Shown here: piece after piece, positions 18,842 through 26,609 of the stretch
Numbering within the stretch: position 1 is the stretch's first letter
Layout: the number at the start of each line of letters is the position of its first letter
Origin: Streptomyces coacervatus
GTDB taxonomy: Bacteria; Actinomycetota; Actinomycetes; Streptomycetales; Streptomycetaceae
Assembly: GCF_029223485.1 (NCBI RefSeq)
Contig: NZ_JARHTP010000006.1
Span: 372,001-436,000, forward strand
Length of the DNA stretch: 64,000 bases
Reading direction: 5' to 3'
The notes under the pieces: generated by a model
What the model was told of the DNA's origin: nothing
The model's input: only the letters and a program-made list of their open reading frames with translations
The model's database searches: none
Made by a program: the position numbers and the translations under genes

Positions 18842-19657
18842 ATGGAAGGCACAGTGGTCGCGGTCGCGCTGGTGGCCCTGGCGGCCCTGCTCGTACTGCG
18901 CAGCGGTATGCGGGTGGTCAACCAGGTCGAGCGCGGGGTCGTGTTCCGGATGGGCAAGGCGCTGCCGACGTACCGGCAGCCGGGCGTGACGTTCCTGATC
19001 CCGTTCGTCGACCGGATGCGGAAGGTGAACACCCAGGTCGTGACCATGCCGGTGCCCACTCAGGAGGGCATCACCAAGGACAACGTCTCGGTGAAGGTCG
19101 ACGCCGTCGTCTACTTCAAGGTGACCGACCCGCTGAGGGCCGCCATCGAGGTGCAGGACTATGTCTTCGCCGTCGGCCAGGTCGCCCAGTCCTCCCTGCG
19201 GTCCATCATCGGCAAGAGCGACCTGGACGACCTGCTCACCGACCGGGAGCGGCTGCACGAGGGGCTGGCGCTGATGATCGACAGCCCGGCCGCCCAGTGG
19301 GGCGTCCACATCGACCGCGTCGAGATCAAGGACGTACAGCTGCCGGAGTCGCTCAAGCGGTCCATGTCCCGTCAGGCCGAGGCGGAGCGTGAGCGCCGCG
19401 CCCGGGTCATCACCGCGGACGGCGAGTTCCAGGCCGCACAGCAGCTCGCCAACGCGTCCCGCATCATGTCGGACACTCCCGAGGCAATGCAGCTGCGGCT
19501 CCTCCAGACGGTCGTGGAGGTCGCGGCCGAGAAGAACTCGACGCTGGTGATGCCGTTCCCGGTGGAGTTGCTGCGGTACTTCGACAAGGCGGCGCAGCAC
19601 TTCGGGTCCGGGGCTGCTACGGCTCCCGCGGCGCCGGTCGACCCCCGGCAGCCGTAA
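18842..19657 (+). CDS. SPFH/band-7 (slipin) membrane protein
   Basis: A 271-residue stomatin-like protein. An N-terminal membrane anchor (VVAVALVALAALLVLRSG, residues 5-22) is followed by the band-7 domain with typical VERGVVFRMGK, PGVTFLIPFVD and KDNVSVKVDAVVYFKVTDP. It ends in a helical, charged oligomerisation segment (RQAEAERERRARVITADGEFQ). Slipins form ring-like scaffolds on membrane microdomains, often with an NfeD partner; none is next to it. The ATG is preceded by GGAG. It is convergent with the conflict-type operon and separated from it by a strong terminator. Confidence 0.93.
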   Translation: MEGTVVAVALVALAALLVLRSGMRVVNQVERGVVFRMGKALPTYRQPGVTFLIPFVDRMRKVNTQVVTMPVPTQEGITKDNVSVKVDAVVYFKVTDPLRAAIEVQDYVFAVGQVAQSSLRSIIGKSDLDDLLTDRERLHEGLALMIDSPAAQWGVHIDRVEIKDVQLPESLKRSMSRQAEAERERRARVITADGEFQAAQQLANASRIMSDTPEAMQLRLLQTVVEVAAEKNSTLVMPFPVELLRYFDKAAQHFGSGAATAPAAPVDPRQP

Positions 19658-19665
19658 CGCAGGAC

Positions 19666-19699
19666 ACGGCCGGTGCCCGACGCCTCGGGCACCGGCCGT
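19666..19699. terminator. bidirectional terminator after the SPFH gene
   Basis: Perfect 15-bp stem (ACGGCCGGTGCCCGA and its complement) with a 4-nt CGCC loop, centred between convergent genes ending at 19657 and 19706. It insulates the two transcripts. Confidence 0.9.
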
Positions 19700-19705
19700 G
19701 GTCGT

Positions 19706-21055
19706 TCACCGTCGGTCGCCCCGCAGAAGGTTGGCGGACCGGCGGTCGAGCTCGGCGCGCAGTTTCAGGGAGCGCTCGGCCTGGGCCAGGCGCTGCTCGT
19801 GCTCCAGGCGCTGCATCCGCTCGGTCGTCTCCTGCTGGACGCGGTGGCGCTGAACCTCGTGCTCCATCTCGGCGCAGGCGTACTGGACCTCGATCTCGTC
19901 GGCGTGGATCCGGCGGCTCGTCTCGAAGCGGGAGACCAGCAGCCCGTCGTACGTCGTGGAGCCGCTCATCAGCTTGCCCAGGACGGGCATGGAGTCGATG
20001 CCCAGCAGGAGCAGGTGCACAACGACGAAGATGAGCGCTGCGAACCAGTCGTTCCAGGCGACGGCCTCAAGCGCGTGGGCGCGGGTGAGCAGGCCGTCGT
20101 CGGCGAGTTCGGCCCGCCGCTTGTGCACGGCGGCCGCGACGGTCCGCTGCAGGGCGGGCCCGTAGGAGGCGGACGCCCGGTCCTGCTGGGCGGACAGGGT
20201 GGTGCCCGTCGTGGTCAGTTTCTTGAGCTGACCCTGGTAATAGTCGATCCTGCTGGACCTGTCGTACGCCTTGGCGCTCTTCTTGGCGTTCTCGCAGGTC
20301 TCGGTGGTGCGGGCAGCGGTCGGGGTGATCCAGATCCATTTCTTCCGGTCGCACTCCCGGTCGGCGACGGCCCAATTGCCCTTCGAGGTCTTGGTGATGG
20401 CCTCCACGCGGCTCTGCATCTGCTGTGTCGCGTCGGTGTTGCCGGCGATGCTCTTGGCGAGCTGGGCGGGTGAGTTCTTCACGTTGAGCTGGTAGTCGTG
20501 GCAGGCGGCGCTTGCGTCCACCTCCCCGGTCTTGGGGTTGCAGCGGATCAGCATGCCCTCGTAGTGCTTGACCGCTTCGTCGTTGCTCACCGCTATCTGC
20601 TGGCGGATCTCCTTGTCGAAGAACTGGAACAGCAGCGGCTCGGCGATCGAGATGCTCAGCAGCAGGGAGATCACCAGGCGGGGCAGCACCGTCCGCAGCA
20701 GCCGGCCGGCCGGAATGCCGTGGGTGGTGGACACCAGCCAGCTGTCCAGGGAGAGGATCACCCCGGACCACACCACGGCGACCGTGATCAGGGCCGCGAG
20801 CGGCATGCCGCTGCGGTAGGTGGCGAGCGCCACGGCCATGGAGAGCCCGGCGAGCAGCGCGGTGTTGAGGACGACGACCCCGTACCTGGTGTAGCGGGGG
20901 CGTTCCTCCGGCACATAGTCCAGGACGTCCTCGCGCACCCCGATCAGCCGGCGCAGCCGGACGGCCACGCGGCCGCGGTCGGGACGGTCCGGGCGGAACG
21001 GCGCGGGCGGCCCGGCGAACGCATCGGCCGGGCGGACCGGAACGTCAGTGGCCAA
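19706..21055 (-). CDS. DUF4407 family multi-pass membrane protein
   Basis: A 449-residue protein matching DUF4407. Paired membrane helices lie at about residues 59-79 (VVVLNTALLAGLSMAVALAT) and 85-105 (LAALITVAVVWSGVILSLDS), with another at about 125-145 (LPRLVISLLLSISIAEPLLF). A long extracytoplasmic or coiled loop with four Cys (CNPKTGEVDASAAC, REC, TCENAK) follows, then a further helix at about 335-355 and a charged coiled-coil tail. TTG is the only usable start after an in-frame stop and has GGGGGAG upstream. It is the last gene of the cyclase/NLR operon. DUF4407 proteins are uncharacterised; a membrane effector role is inference. Confidence 0.85.
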   Translation of the reverse strand: MATDVPVRPADAFAGPPAPFRPDRPDRGRVAVRLRRLIGVREDVLDYVPEERPRYTRYGVVVLNTALLAGLSMAVALATYRSGMPLAALITVAVVWSGVILSLDSWLVSTTHGIPAGRLLRTVLPRLVISLLLSISIAEPLLFQFFDKEIRQQIAVSNDEAVKHYEGMLIRCNPKTGEVDASAACHDYQLNVKNSPAQLAKSIAGNTDATQQMQSRVEAITKTSKGNWAVADRECDRKKWIWITPTAARTTETCENAKKSAKAYDRSSRIDYYQGQLKKLTTTGTTLSAQQDRASASYGPALQRTVAAAVHKRRAELADDGLLTRAHALEAVAWNDWFAALIFVVVHLLLLGIDSMPVLGKLMSGSTTYDGLLVSRFETSRRIHADEIEVQYACAEMEHEVQRHRVQQETTERMQRLEHEQRLAQAERSLKLRAELDRRSANLLRGDRR

Positions 21056-21122
21056 CGTTCTCCCCCATCGGGCCGTGCTCCACTATCGGGCGGTTGTCCC
21101 CCATCGGGCAGTCCTCCCGCAT
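21045..21122 (-). CDS. 25-codon coupling ORF between SPFH-like and DUF4407 genes
   Basis: A very short frame (starts MREDCPMGDNRPIVEHGPMG) whose ATG overlaps the SPFH-like stop (TGATG) and whose stop lies inside the first codons of DUF4407. It contains two copies of a GCCCGATGGGGGA segment. It may merely carry ribosomes from one gene to the next; a functional peptide cannot be claimed. Confidence 0.45.
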   Translation of the reverse strand: MREDCPMGDNRPIVEHGPMGENVGH

Positions 21123-22498
21123 CAGGCGTTCTCCTCCATCAGACCGGGGCCGAGGTCGCTGTCCTTGCCGTCGCCGTCCTTGCCTTCGCCGTCCGCGTCG
21201 ACGACGTCGGCCTCGGCGGGCCGGTCGGCCCGTTCGACCTTCACCTGCTGCGCGCCCTGTTCCAGGGCCTGGGGGGCGTACTGGGCACTGTTGACCTTGA
21301 TGAGGTCGTCCATGTCGACGTGCGAACTGTCGCCGTGCCCGCGGGCGATGGCCTGCTTCTTGAGGTCGTGCTCGGCGCTGAGCATCTTCTCCCGCCACTC
21401 GCGCTGTTCGTTGCGCAGCATGTGCATGTCCTCGCGCCGGGCCGCCTCGTCCTCGCGCCGGTCCTGGCGGTGCGACTCCCGGATGCGGTCGCCGCGTTCG
21501 AGGCGGAACCGCTGCTGCTCCCACTCGACGGCGTTGCGGCGCTCCAGTTCCTCCTGCTCCAGCCTGGCCAGTTCCATCTCCCGCTCGTAGCGGCGCTGCT
21601 CGTCCTCGCGCATCCGTTCCGCGAGCGGGCCGGCGTCTTCCCTGTGGTGGGCAAGGACCTCGGCGGCGGCGGGGTCGTCCCTGAGCACCCTGAGGTCCTC
21701 GGTCACCTGATCCCGGTCGAACCTGTTCTTCTGCGCCTTCAGCGTGAGGTCGTGCTGCTGTCCTACGGCGCTGCTGTCCCGCTCGTAGCTCATGCGCAGC
21801 CGCTCCAGCTCCTGCCGGTGCTGCTCGCGCAGAAGCTCCATCTCCGAGTCGGCGCGCGCCTTCTCCAGCGCCAGCTCCTCCTCGAAGCGTTCCTTGTCGC
21901 GCCGGCGCCGGGCCTCCTCGACCTCCCGGACATGCGCGGCCAGTTCCTCGGGTGTCAGGACGTCCACCGCGCCGGGCAGCGCGCGCAGTCCGGAGACCTG
22001 CGGGGGCTGCATCTCCTGGTACGCGGTCAGCCGGGCGTCGATCCGGCGGCGTACCAGGGCCGAGTCGGTGATCCCGAGGTCGCCGCCCTCCTCGGCGAGG
22101 CCGGGGACGGAGCGCAGATAGCCGAGGAGCAGCGCCTCGACGTCCGTGACACCGTCGCGTACGACGGCCCGGGCGTCGGTGACCGTGCAGTGGAAGGTGG
22201 TCCGCAGCGTGAAGTCGCCCGCCTCGGCGGAGGGGATCCGCATCTCCACCACGACGGGCACGCCGACACTGCGGTCGACGACGGTGACGGAGGTCGCCTC
22301 GACCACCATGCCGTGGTCCGGCCTCAGCTGCCCGCTGTCCTCGATGTAGTCCGCGCCGACCCGGAACACCCGCACCTCGTGCGGCGCGAGCCTCGGCAGC
22401 TCGTCGTCGGACCTGGCCTGGCGCCGGGCCAGGAAGCCGACGCGCTTGCCGGCCCGCCCGAACTCCCGCTGTTCGACCAGGGGGTATCTGTCAGCCAT
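21122..22498 (-). CDS. SPFH-like coiled-coil protein of the conflict operon
   Basis: A 458-residue soluble protein. Residues ~30-190 look like a divergent band-7/SPFH domain (VGVPVVVEMRIPSAEAGDFT, FHCTVTDARAVVRDGVTDVE, VRRRIDARLTAYQEMQPPQV). Residues ~205-400 form a very long charged coiled coil (EEARRRRDKERFEEELALEK, REDEQRRYEREMELARLEQE), and the tail is acidic. No membrane helix is seen. The gene overlaps the NLR-type gene upstream by 8 bp and leads by TGATG coupling into a 25-codon ORF. A scaffold or filament role in the system is inference. I know no experimentally studied homologue. Confidence 0.7.
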   Translation of the reverse strand: MADRYPLVEQREFGRAGKRVGFLARRQARSDDELPRLAPHEVRVFRVGADYIEDSGQLRPDHGMVVEATSVTVVDRSVGVPVVVEMRIPSAEAGDFTLRTTFHCTVTDARAVVRDGVTDVEALLLGYLRSVPGLAEEGGDLGITDSALVRRRIDARLTAYQEMQPPQVSGLRALPGAVDVLTPEELAAHVREVEEARRRRDKERFEEELALEKARADSEMELLREQHRQELERLRMSYERDSSAVGQQHDLTLKAQKNRFDRDQVTEDLRVLRDDPAAAEVLAHHREDAGPLAERMREDEQRRYEREMELARLEQEELERRNAVEWEQQRFRLERGDRIRESHRQDRREDEAARREDMHMLRNEQREWREKMLSAEHDLKKQAIARGHGDSSHVDMDDLIKVNSAQYAPQALEQGAQQVKVERADRPAEADVVDADGEGKDGDGKDSDLGPGLMEENA

Positions 22499-24947
22499 GG
22501 TGTGCTTCCTTCGTGCTCGGTGCGCTCAGTACGGCGGAGAGGAAGATGCCGGTGAGCCGTTCGGCGATGGCGTCGTCGCCGCGTGCCGCGAGTGGCCCCA
22601 ACTCCGCTTCCAGGAGCTCGCGTTCACGCGGGGACAGTTCGACGCCGACGGCCGTGCCCAGCCGTCCGGCGACCGGCTCGGGGTCCTCGCTCGTGGCGGG
22701 CAGGGCGCGCAGGGTGTCGTACAGGGCCCGCAGTGCCGCGGCCCGCCGGGGGCGGTGGCACACCACCCCGGCCCACAACATGCCCATGGGGTCGGCCAGT
22801 TGGGGCTGCCGGTCGGCGAGCGCGGCGCACACGGGTCGTCCTGTGCGCAGGTCGCGCACGGTCAGGACGGCCAGGACGGTGTCGAAGGTGGTCCTCTTCA
22901 GCTGGGTGGTGACCGCCGTGCCGCGCTGCAGCTCCAGCCGGTGTGCGAGGGCCCGGAAGACGACGCTCGTGTTCTGGCGGCTCTCGGCCAGGACGGCGAC
23001 GAGGTCGGCCAGGGCGGACACGGCCCGCGTGGCCCCGATGCCGCCCCGGCGGATGAGGTGCCACAGCCATTTCACGGCGTCCGTGGGGAAGCGGACGCCC
23101 AGCTCCCCGCTGAACGCCCAGGCCGCCGTCGACCGCATCACCGGATCGAAGGACTGGGCCCAGCCGCGGGCGAGGGTGAGCGCGGTGGCGCCGAGTGCCT
23201 CGTCCAGGCACATCCACCACAGCACCATGGCGGCCGCGGACTGCCCCCTCGGCCCGGCCTCGCCCTGCGCCCAGGGGGTCAGATAGCAGCGGACGACCTC
23301 GCCGAAGTCGGGCCGGGCCAGCAGGGCCAGACCGGAGGCGACGGACATCTGCAGGGCCGGGTCCGGCTGGGTGCGGACCAGTTCGGTCAGCCAGTCCCGT
23401 ACGCCGTTCCAGTACTCGGTGGAGTGGGTGCGGCACAGCTCCTCGAGCACCCACAGGCGGTACTGCGGGCTGGGGAACACCACGACCGTCCGGGTGAGCG
23501 CGTCGTGCTTCTGGTCCTCGGTGGCGGCGAGCGCGTTACGGCTCAGGGAGCGCCGCCGGTCGACGAACGGCCGCGGCACGGGCGCCTCCCCCGCCCCGGC
23601 CGGCACATCGGGGAAGGCGGGCGCGATATGCGGCTCCAGGAGGGTCTGCGCCGACTCGAAGTCGCGGCGTCCGGCGCCGGTGACGAAGGCCAGCGTCGTC
23701 ACCTCGGCCACCTCCTGCAGCGAGCGGTCGGCCGCGAACCACTCGCGCACGGGCCGGGCCGCACTGCTGCCGTACTCCGACCAGACCCTCTCGGGATCGC
23801 CGCCCCGGGCGATCCGCTCGGCGGCCGCGGCGGCCTCCGCGATCCGGCACCCGCCCGGCAGCCGCTCGACGGCCTCCTTGACGAGCGTGTCGGCGCAGCC
23901 CGCCTGCCGCAGCCGTACCCGGACCACGTTCGCCAGGTCGGGCAGCTGCCAGTCCACGTGCCGCACCGACTCGGACGGTTGCCCGTCGACCGGGTGCACG
24001 GTCGTGACGACCAGGTACGCCCCCTTCTCGCGCACCTTGTCGCGCACCCGCCGCCAGTCGAAGTCGGCCGTCCCGGATGCCCCCTCGTCCATCCGGTCGA
24101 GCAGGAGGTAGCAGGTGGGCCGGCCGGCCAGCTCCTCCAGGCTCCGGTCGGGCGAGAGCACCACGTACTCCACTCCTCCGGTGACCTCGTGCAGCAGCTT
24201 CACCGCGGCCGACCTCTTGCCCACGCCCGGCGGCCCGACCAGCACGACCACGCCGTCCTTCTCGAGCGCCTTGCAGGTGCCCTCGAAGCCGGGCGGTCTC
24301 ACGTACGGCGCGAGCAGCGCGTGCGCCTCACCGGCGTCGAGCCGGCCGATGGCCCGGCGCCGGGTGCCGCCGGCTTCCGCGCCGCCGATGCCGAAACGGG
24401 CCTGGCGGGCGTCGAGGGCGCCGTTGAAGAACTGGTAGACGTTGTTGTGGTGCACCTGGGCGGGCTCGGGTCCGGGGTCTTCGGGATCGTCCTGCGCAGG
24501 GGTTTCGTGATCCGCCGGAACCGGTTTTGCGGGGGTCCCGGACGCTGCGGCGGGTGAGTCCGCCGCCGGGTCGGCCGGATCCGCCGTATCGGACGGGCCC
24601 GCGGGGCCGGCGGATCCGGACGCGATGCCCTGCGCGGGGTCGCCTGCGGCGTTCGACGCGGGCGCGGCATTCGGCGCAGGCACGGCGCTCGACACGGGCG
24701 CGGCACCCGACGTGGACGCGGCGCCATCGGCCGACGCGGCAGCGGCGCCCGTATCGGCATCGGCGCCCGTACCGGCATCAGCGGCCGCTCCCGCGGCCTT
24801 GGGGCCGCGGGCGGGTGCGGGACCGGGTTCGCGGGTGCGTGCCGGACCGGGCCCTCGGGCCGCCCGTTCCCCGTCCGGCTCAGGGCCGTCGGCGGGGCGG
24901 GGCGGTTCCCCCGGCGATGCGTTGTCTTCCTCGTTTTCGGTGTTCAT
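22491..24947 (-). CDS. STAND/NLR-like P-loop NTPase with an N-terminal amyloid-like motif
   Basis: An 818-residue regulator. Residues 1-165 are disordered Ala/Pro/Gly/Asp-rich sequence. Residues 170-189 carry the motif VYQFFNGALDARQARFGIGG, closely matching the C-terminus of the cyclase-like protein encoded upstream. The NTPase core has Walker A GPPGVGKRS (238-246) and Walker B CYLLLDRMDEG (about 279-289). The C-terminal ~400 residues are helical, perhaps a repeat or ARM-like sensor (VMRSTAAWAFSGEL, ATRAVSALADLVAVLAESRQ). No nuclease or protease domain is fused. In NLR/BASS pairs the shared motif nucleates effector assembly after ligand sensing; applying that here is inference. It sits 18 bp after the cyclase gene. 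Confidence 0.82.
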   Translation of the reverse strand: MNTENEEDNASPGEPPRPADGPEPDGERAARGPGPARTREPGPAPARGPKAAGAAADAGTGADADTGAAAASADGAASTSGAAPVSSAVPAPNAAPASNAAGDPAQGIASGSAGPAGPSDTADPADPAADSPAAASGTPAKPVPADHETPAQDDPEDPGPEPAQVHHNNVYQFFNGALDARQARFGIGGAEAGGTRRRAIGRLDAGEAHALLAPYVRPPGFEGTCKALEKDGVVVLVGPPGVGKRSAAVKLLHEVTGGVEYVVLSPDRSLEELAGRPTCYLLLDRMDEGASGTADFDWRRVRDKVREKGAYLVVTTVHPVDGQPSESVRHVDWQLPDLANVVRVRLRQAGCADTLVKEAVERLPGGCRIAEAAAAAERIARGGDPERVWSEYGSSAARPVREWFAADRSLQEVAEVTTLAFVTGAGRRDFESAQTLLEPHIAPAFPDVPAGAGEAPVPRPFVDRRRSLSRNALAATEDQKHDALTRTVVVFPSPQYRLWVLEELCRTHSTEYWNGVRDWLTELVRTQPDPALQMSVASGLALLARPDFGEVVRCYLTPWAQGEAGPRGQSAAAMVLWWMCLDEALGATALTLARGWAQSFDPVMRSTAAWAFSGELGVRFPTDAVKWLWHLIRRGGIGATRAVSALADLVAVLAESRQNTSVVFRALAHRLELQRGTAVTTQLKRTTFDTVLAVLTVRDLRTGRPVCAALADRQPQLADPMGMLWAGVVCHRPRRAAALRALYDTLRALPATSEDPEPVAGRLGTAVGVELSPRERELLEAELGPLAARGDDAIAERLTGIFLSAVLSAPSTKEAHHG

Positions 24948-24965
24948 TCTCGACCGTCGCTCGGG

Positions 24966-25733
24966 TCACTTGGAGATTCCGAAGACGGCACCCTCGGCGT
25001 TCACGGTTCCGTTGAAGTGCTGAACGACCGTGTCTCCGGGGGCAGTTGGCGCACTCTGGGGGCGCGCGGGATTTTCTGCACCACCCCCGTCACCACCCTG
25101 CGCGCTGGGCTCGTCCGGACCCGCGTGCACCGTCGGCCCCTCGATGCCGAGCGCCCGCGCGTCGTACCCGGGCACCCAGATCCAGGCCGTCCCGCTGTAC
25201 TCCTTCTCCGCGATCCGCACCTCGCGGAACTCCTGCGCCCGGATCGTCGTATAGGCCTCGCTGATCACGTCGTTGAAGACGGTCGCGGAGACCGCGACGG
25301 CCAGGCACGCGTCCGGTGCCGCCGCCAGGGCCGACCGCAGCGGGGCGCTGTCCAGGATCCGGCCGATCTCGACCGGGGCCCGGCCGACGAACCCGTTGGC
25401 GGCCGGTGAGGCGGTGCCGAAGTGCACGGCGGCCCGCAGCCGCAGCCACCTCTCCGGCAGGCGGTCGTGGTTGAAGTCCCGCAGCCCGGCGTCCAGTCTG
25501 CGCATGAACGTGTCGACCAGGTCGGGCTCCGAGGCCCCCTCGGGCAGGACCGCGAGCACCGAGTCCCCGCCCTCCTGCGTCTGCCAGCGCTCCCGCTCCA
25601 GCCCGGCCGCTTCGGCCGCCTGGCCGAGCAGCTTCTGGATGGCCTCCTGGAACTGGCCCTGCGTCACCACGCGGACGCCGCCGTAACCCTTCGCATCGAC
25701 TGCCAGCAGCAGTCTGCGACCGAACGTTGCCAT
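24966..25733 (-). CDS. nucleotidyl-cyclase-like protein with a C-terminal amyloid-like motif
   Basis: A 255-residue protein resembling class III cyclases as found in Pycsar-type loci. It has AVDAKGYG (metal Asp13), EGGDSVLAVLPEG (second metal Asp57), RLRAAVHFGTA (about 98-108) and EIGRILDSAPLRSAL (Arg125). A strand GTAWIWVPGYDA closes the domain. Both metal Asp are kept, so activity is possible; the nucleotide is unknown. After a disordered linker (about 205-233) the protein ends in VVQHFNGTVNAEGAVFGISK (236-255), half identical to a motif in the adjacent NLR-like protein. It is first in its operon and divergent from a PycTM-like gene. A catalytically dead signalling module is the alternative. 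Confidence 0.8.
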   Translation of the reverse strand: MATFGRRLLLAVDAKGYGGVRVVTQGQFQEAIQKLLGQAAEAAGLERERWQTQEGGDSVLAVLPEGASEPDLVDTFMRRLDAGLRDFNHDRLPERWLRLRAAVHFGTASPAANGFVGRAPVEIGRILDSAPLRSALAAAPDACLAVAVSATVFNDVISEAYTTIRAQEFREVRIAEKEYSGTAWIWVPGYDARALGIEGPTVHAGPDEPSAQGGDGGGAENPARPQSAPTAPGDTVVQHFNGTVNAEGAVFGISK

Positions 25734-25764
25734 GCTCGAACTCCCCGCTCACTCAATGGATCAC

Positions 25765-25800
25765 ACCGGCGTCCGCTCCCCCGGTCAGGCGGACGCCGGT
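25765..25800. promoter_or_regulatory. 12-bp inverted repeat in the leader of the cyclase operon
   Basis: Perfect inverted repeat ACCGGCGTCCGC / GCGGACGCCGGT with a 12-nt spacer, beginning 31 bp upstream of the cyclase start. It could be an operator or a leader hairpin limiting expression. It is too far from the divergent gene (26024) to be its own leader. Confidence 0.55.
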
Positions 25801-26023
25801 AGGCCAGTGGTACACGCCCGGGACACGGCGAACCCCGTCGAAGTACGGGATGCGGAAAGGAGCGGAAACATACCGGGGCGGCTGCGAGTTACGGACGGGT
25901 TCGATGAGTTGCCCACCGGTACGGCAGGACGGGCTCGGCGAATCCCGGAGAAATCCCGGGTTCCGCGCCCCGTTTCGGGCCCTACTTGAAGGCGACCGTC
26001 CGCCCGTCGGCAGAAGGAGCCGT

Positions 26024-26542
26024 ATGCCGTCCCATGGTGCCCGCTCGGACAACCGTCCCGCCGAGTTCATGTTCTCCGCCCTGCAGACCACCCATCAGCA
26101 CGCGGACACCAAGGCGGGGATCCTGGCCGCCGCCCAGGCAGCCCTGGTCGGCACCGCCGGCTCCTGGAGCGGCCCCGCCATGCGCGCCTTGGGGCGCGGC
26201 GGCCCGGCGGCGGTCGTGTCCGGCACCCTGCTCGCCGTTTTCGTGTGCGCTCTGCTGGGCGGTGCCGGATTCCTCGCCGCGACCCTGCGCCCCCGGGTGC
26301 TGCGCCCGGTCGGCGCCAATCGCTACAGCTTCGTCGGCCTCGCCTCGGGCCCCGACATCCTGCCCGCCGACGGCTCCGGCGGCGCGGCGGCCGAGGAGCG
26401 GCGGGAGCTGTCCGGGACGATCCGCTTCCTCTCCCTGGTGGCCGTCCGCAAGTACCGGTGCCTCACCGCCGCCGTGGTCTGCACCGCGGTGATGGGCGCC
26501 GTCGCCGGGCTGCTGGTCGTCCTGCGACCGCTGTGGTCGTAG
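26024..26542 (+). CDS. PycTM-like (Pycsar effector / DUF5706 type) membrane protein
   Basis: A 172-residue protein resembling the two-to-three-helix Pycsar effector family. It has the family-like opening LQTTHQHADTKAGILAAAQA (about residues 19-38) leading into a first hydrophobic stretch, a second helix at about 60-85 (VVSGTLLAVFVCALLGGAGF), and a C-terminal helix at about 149-170 (AAVVCTAVMGAVAGLLVVL). In Pycsar, cyclic UMP or CMP activates such proteins to damage the membrane. ATG 26024 has an AAGGAG site 5-10 bp upstream. It is divergent from the cyclase-like gene with about 290 bp between, rather than in the usual tandem order. Functional pairing is inferred from family and position. Confidence 0.75.
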   Translation: MPSHGARSDNRPAEFMFSALQTTHQHADTKAGILAAAQAALVGTAGSWSGPAMRALGRGGPAAVVSGTLLAVFVCALLGGAGFLAATLRPRVLRPVGANRYSFVGLASGPDILPADGSGGAAAEERRELSGTIRFLSLVAVRKYRCLTAAVVCTAVMGAVAGLLVVLRPLWS

Positions 26543-26561
26543 GCCCTGTCCGGACGGACCT

Positions 26562-26609
26562 CCGGTCAGTCATCCGGTCAGTCATCCGGTCAGTCATCCG
26601 GTCAGTCAT
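26562..26609. repeat. four perfect 12-bp tandem repeats at the end of the Crp-type gene
   Basis: Unit CCGGTCAGTCAT repeated four times without error. Read on the minus strand each unit is Pro-like codon, Asp, Asp, stop in the regulator's frame, so the stop codon is repeated in tandem. It lies between convergent genes. Confidence 0.85.

Noticed and set aside
18842..19657. SPFH protein as a member of the cyclase/NLR locus
   Set aside because: It is convergent with that operon and separated by a 15-bp terminator; band-7 genes are common housekeeping genes, so membership is unsupported.
26562..26609. CRISPR-like array
   Set aside because: Units are 12 bp, contiguous, without spacers; no cas genes are nearby.
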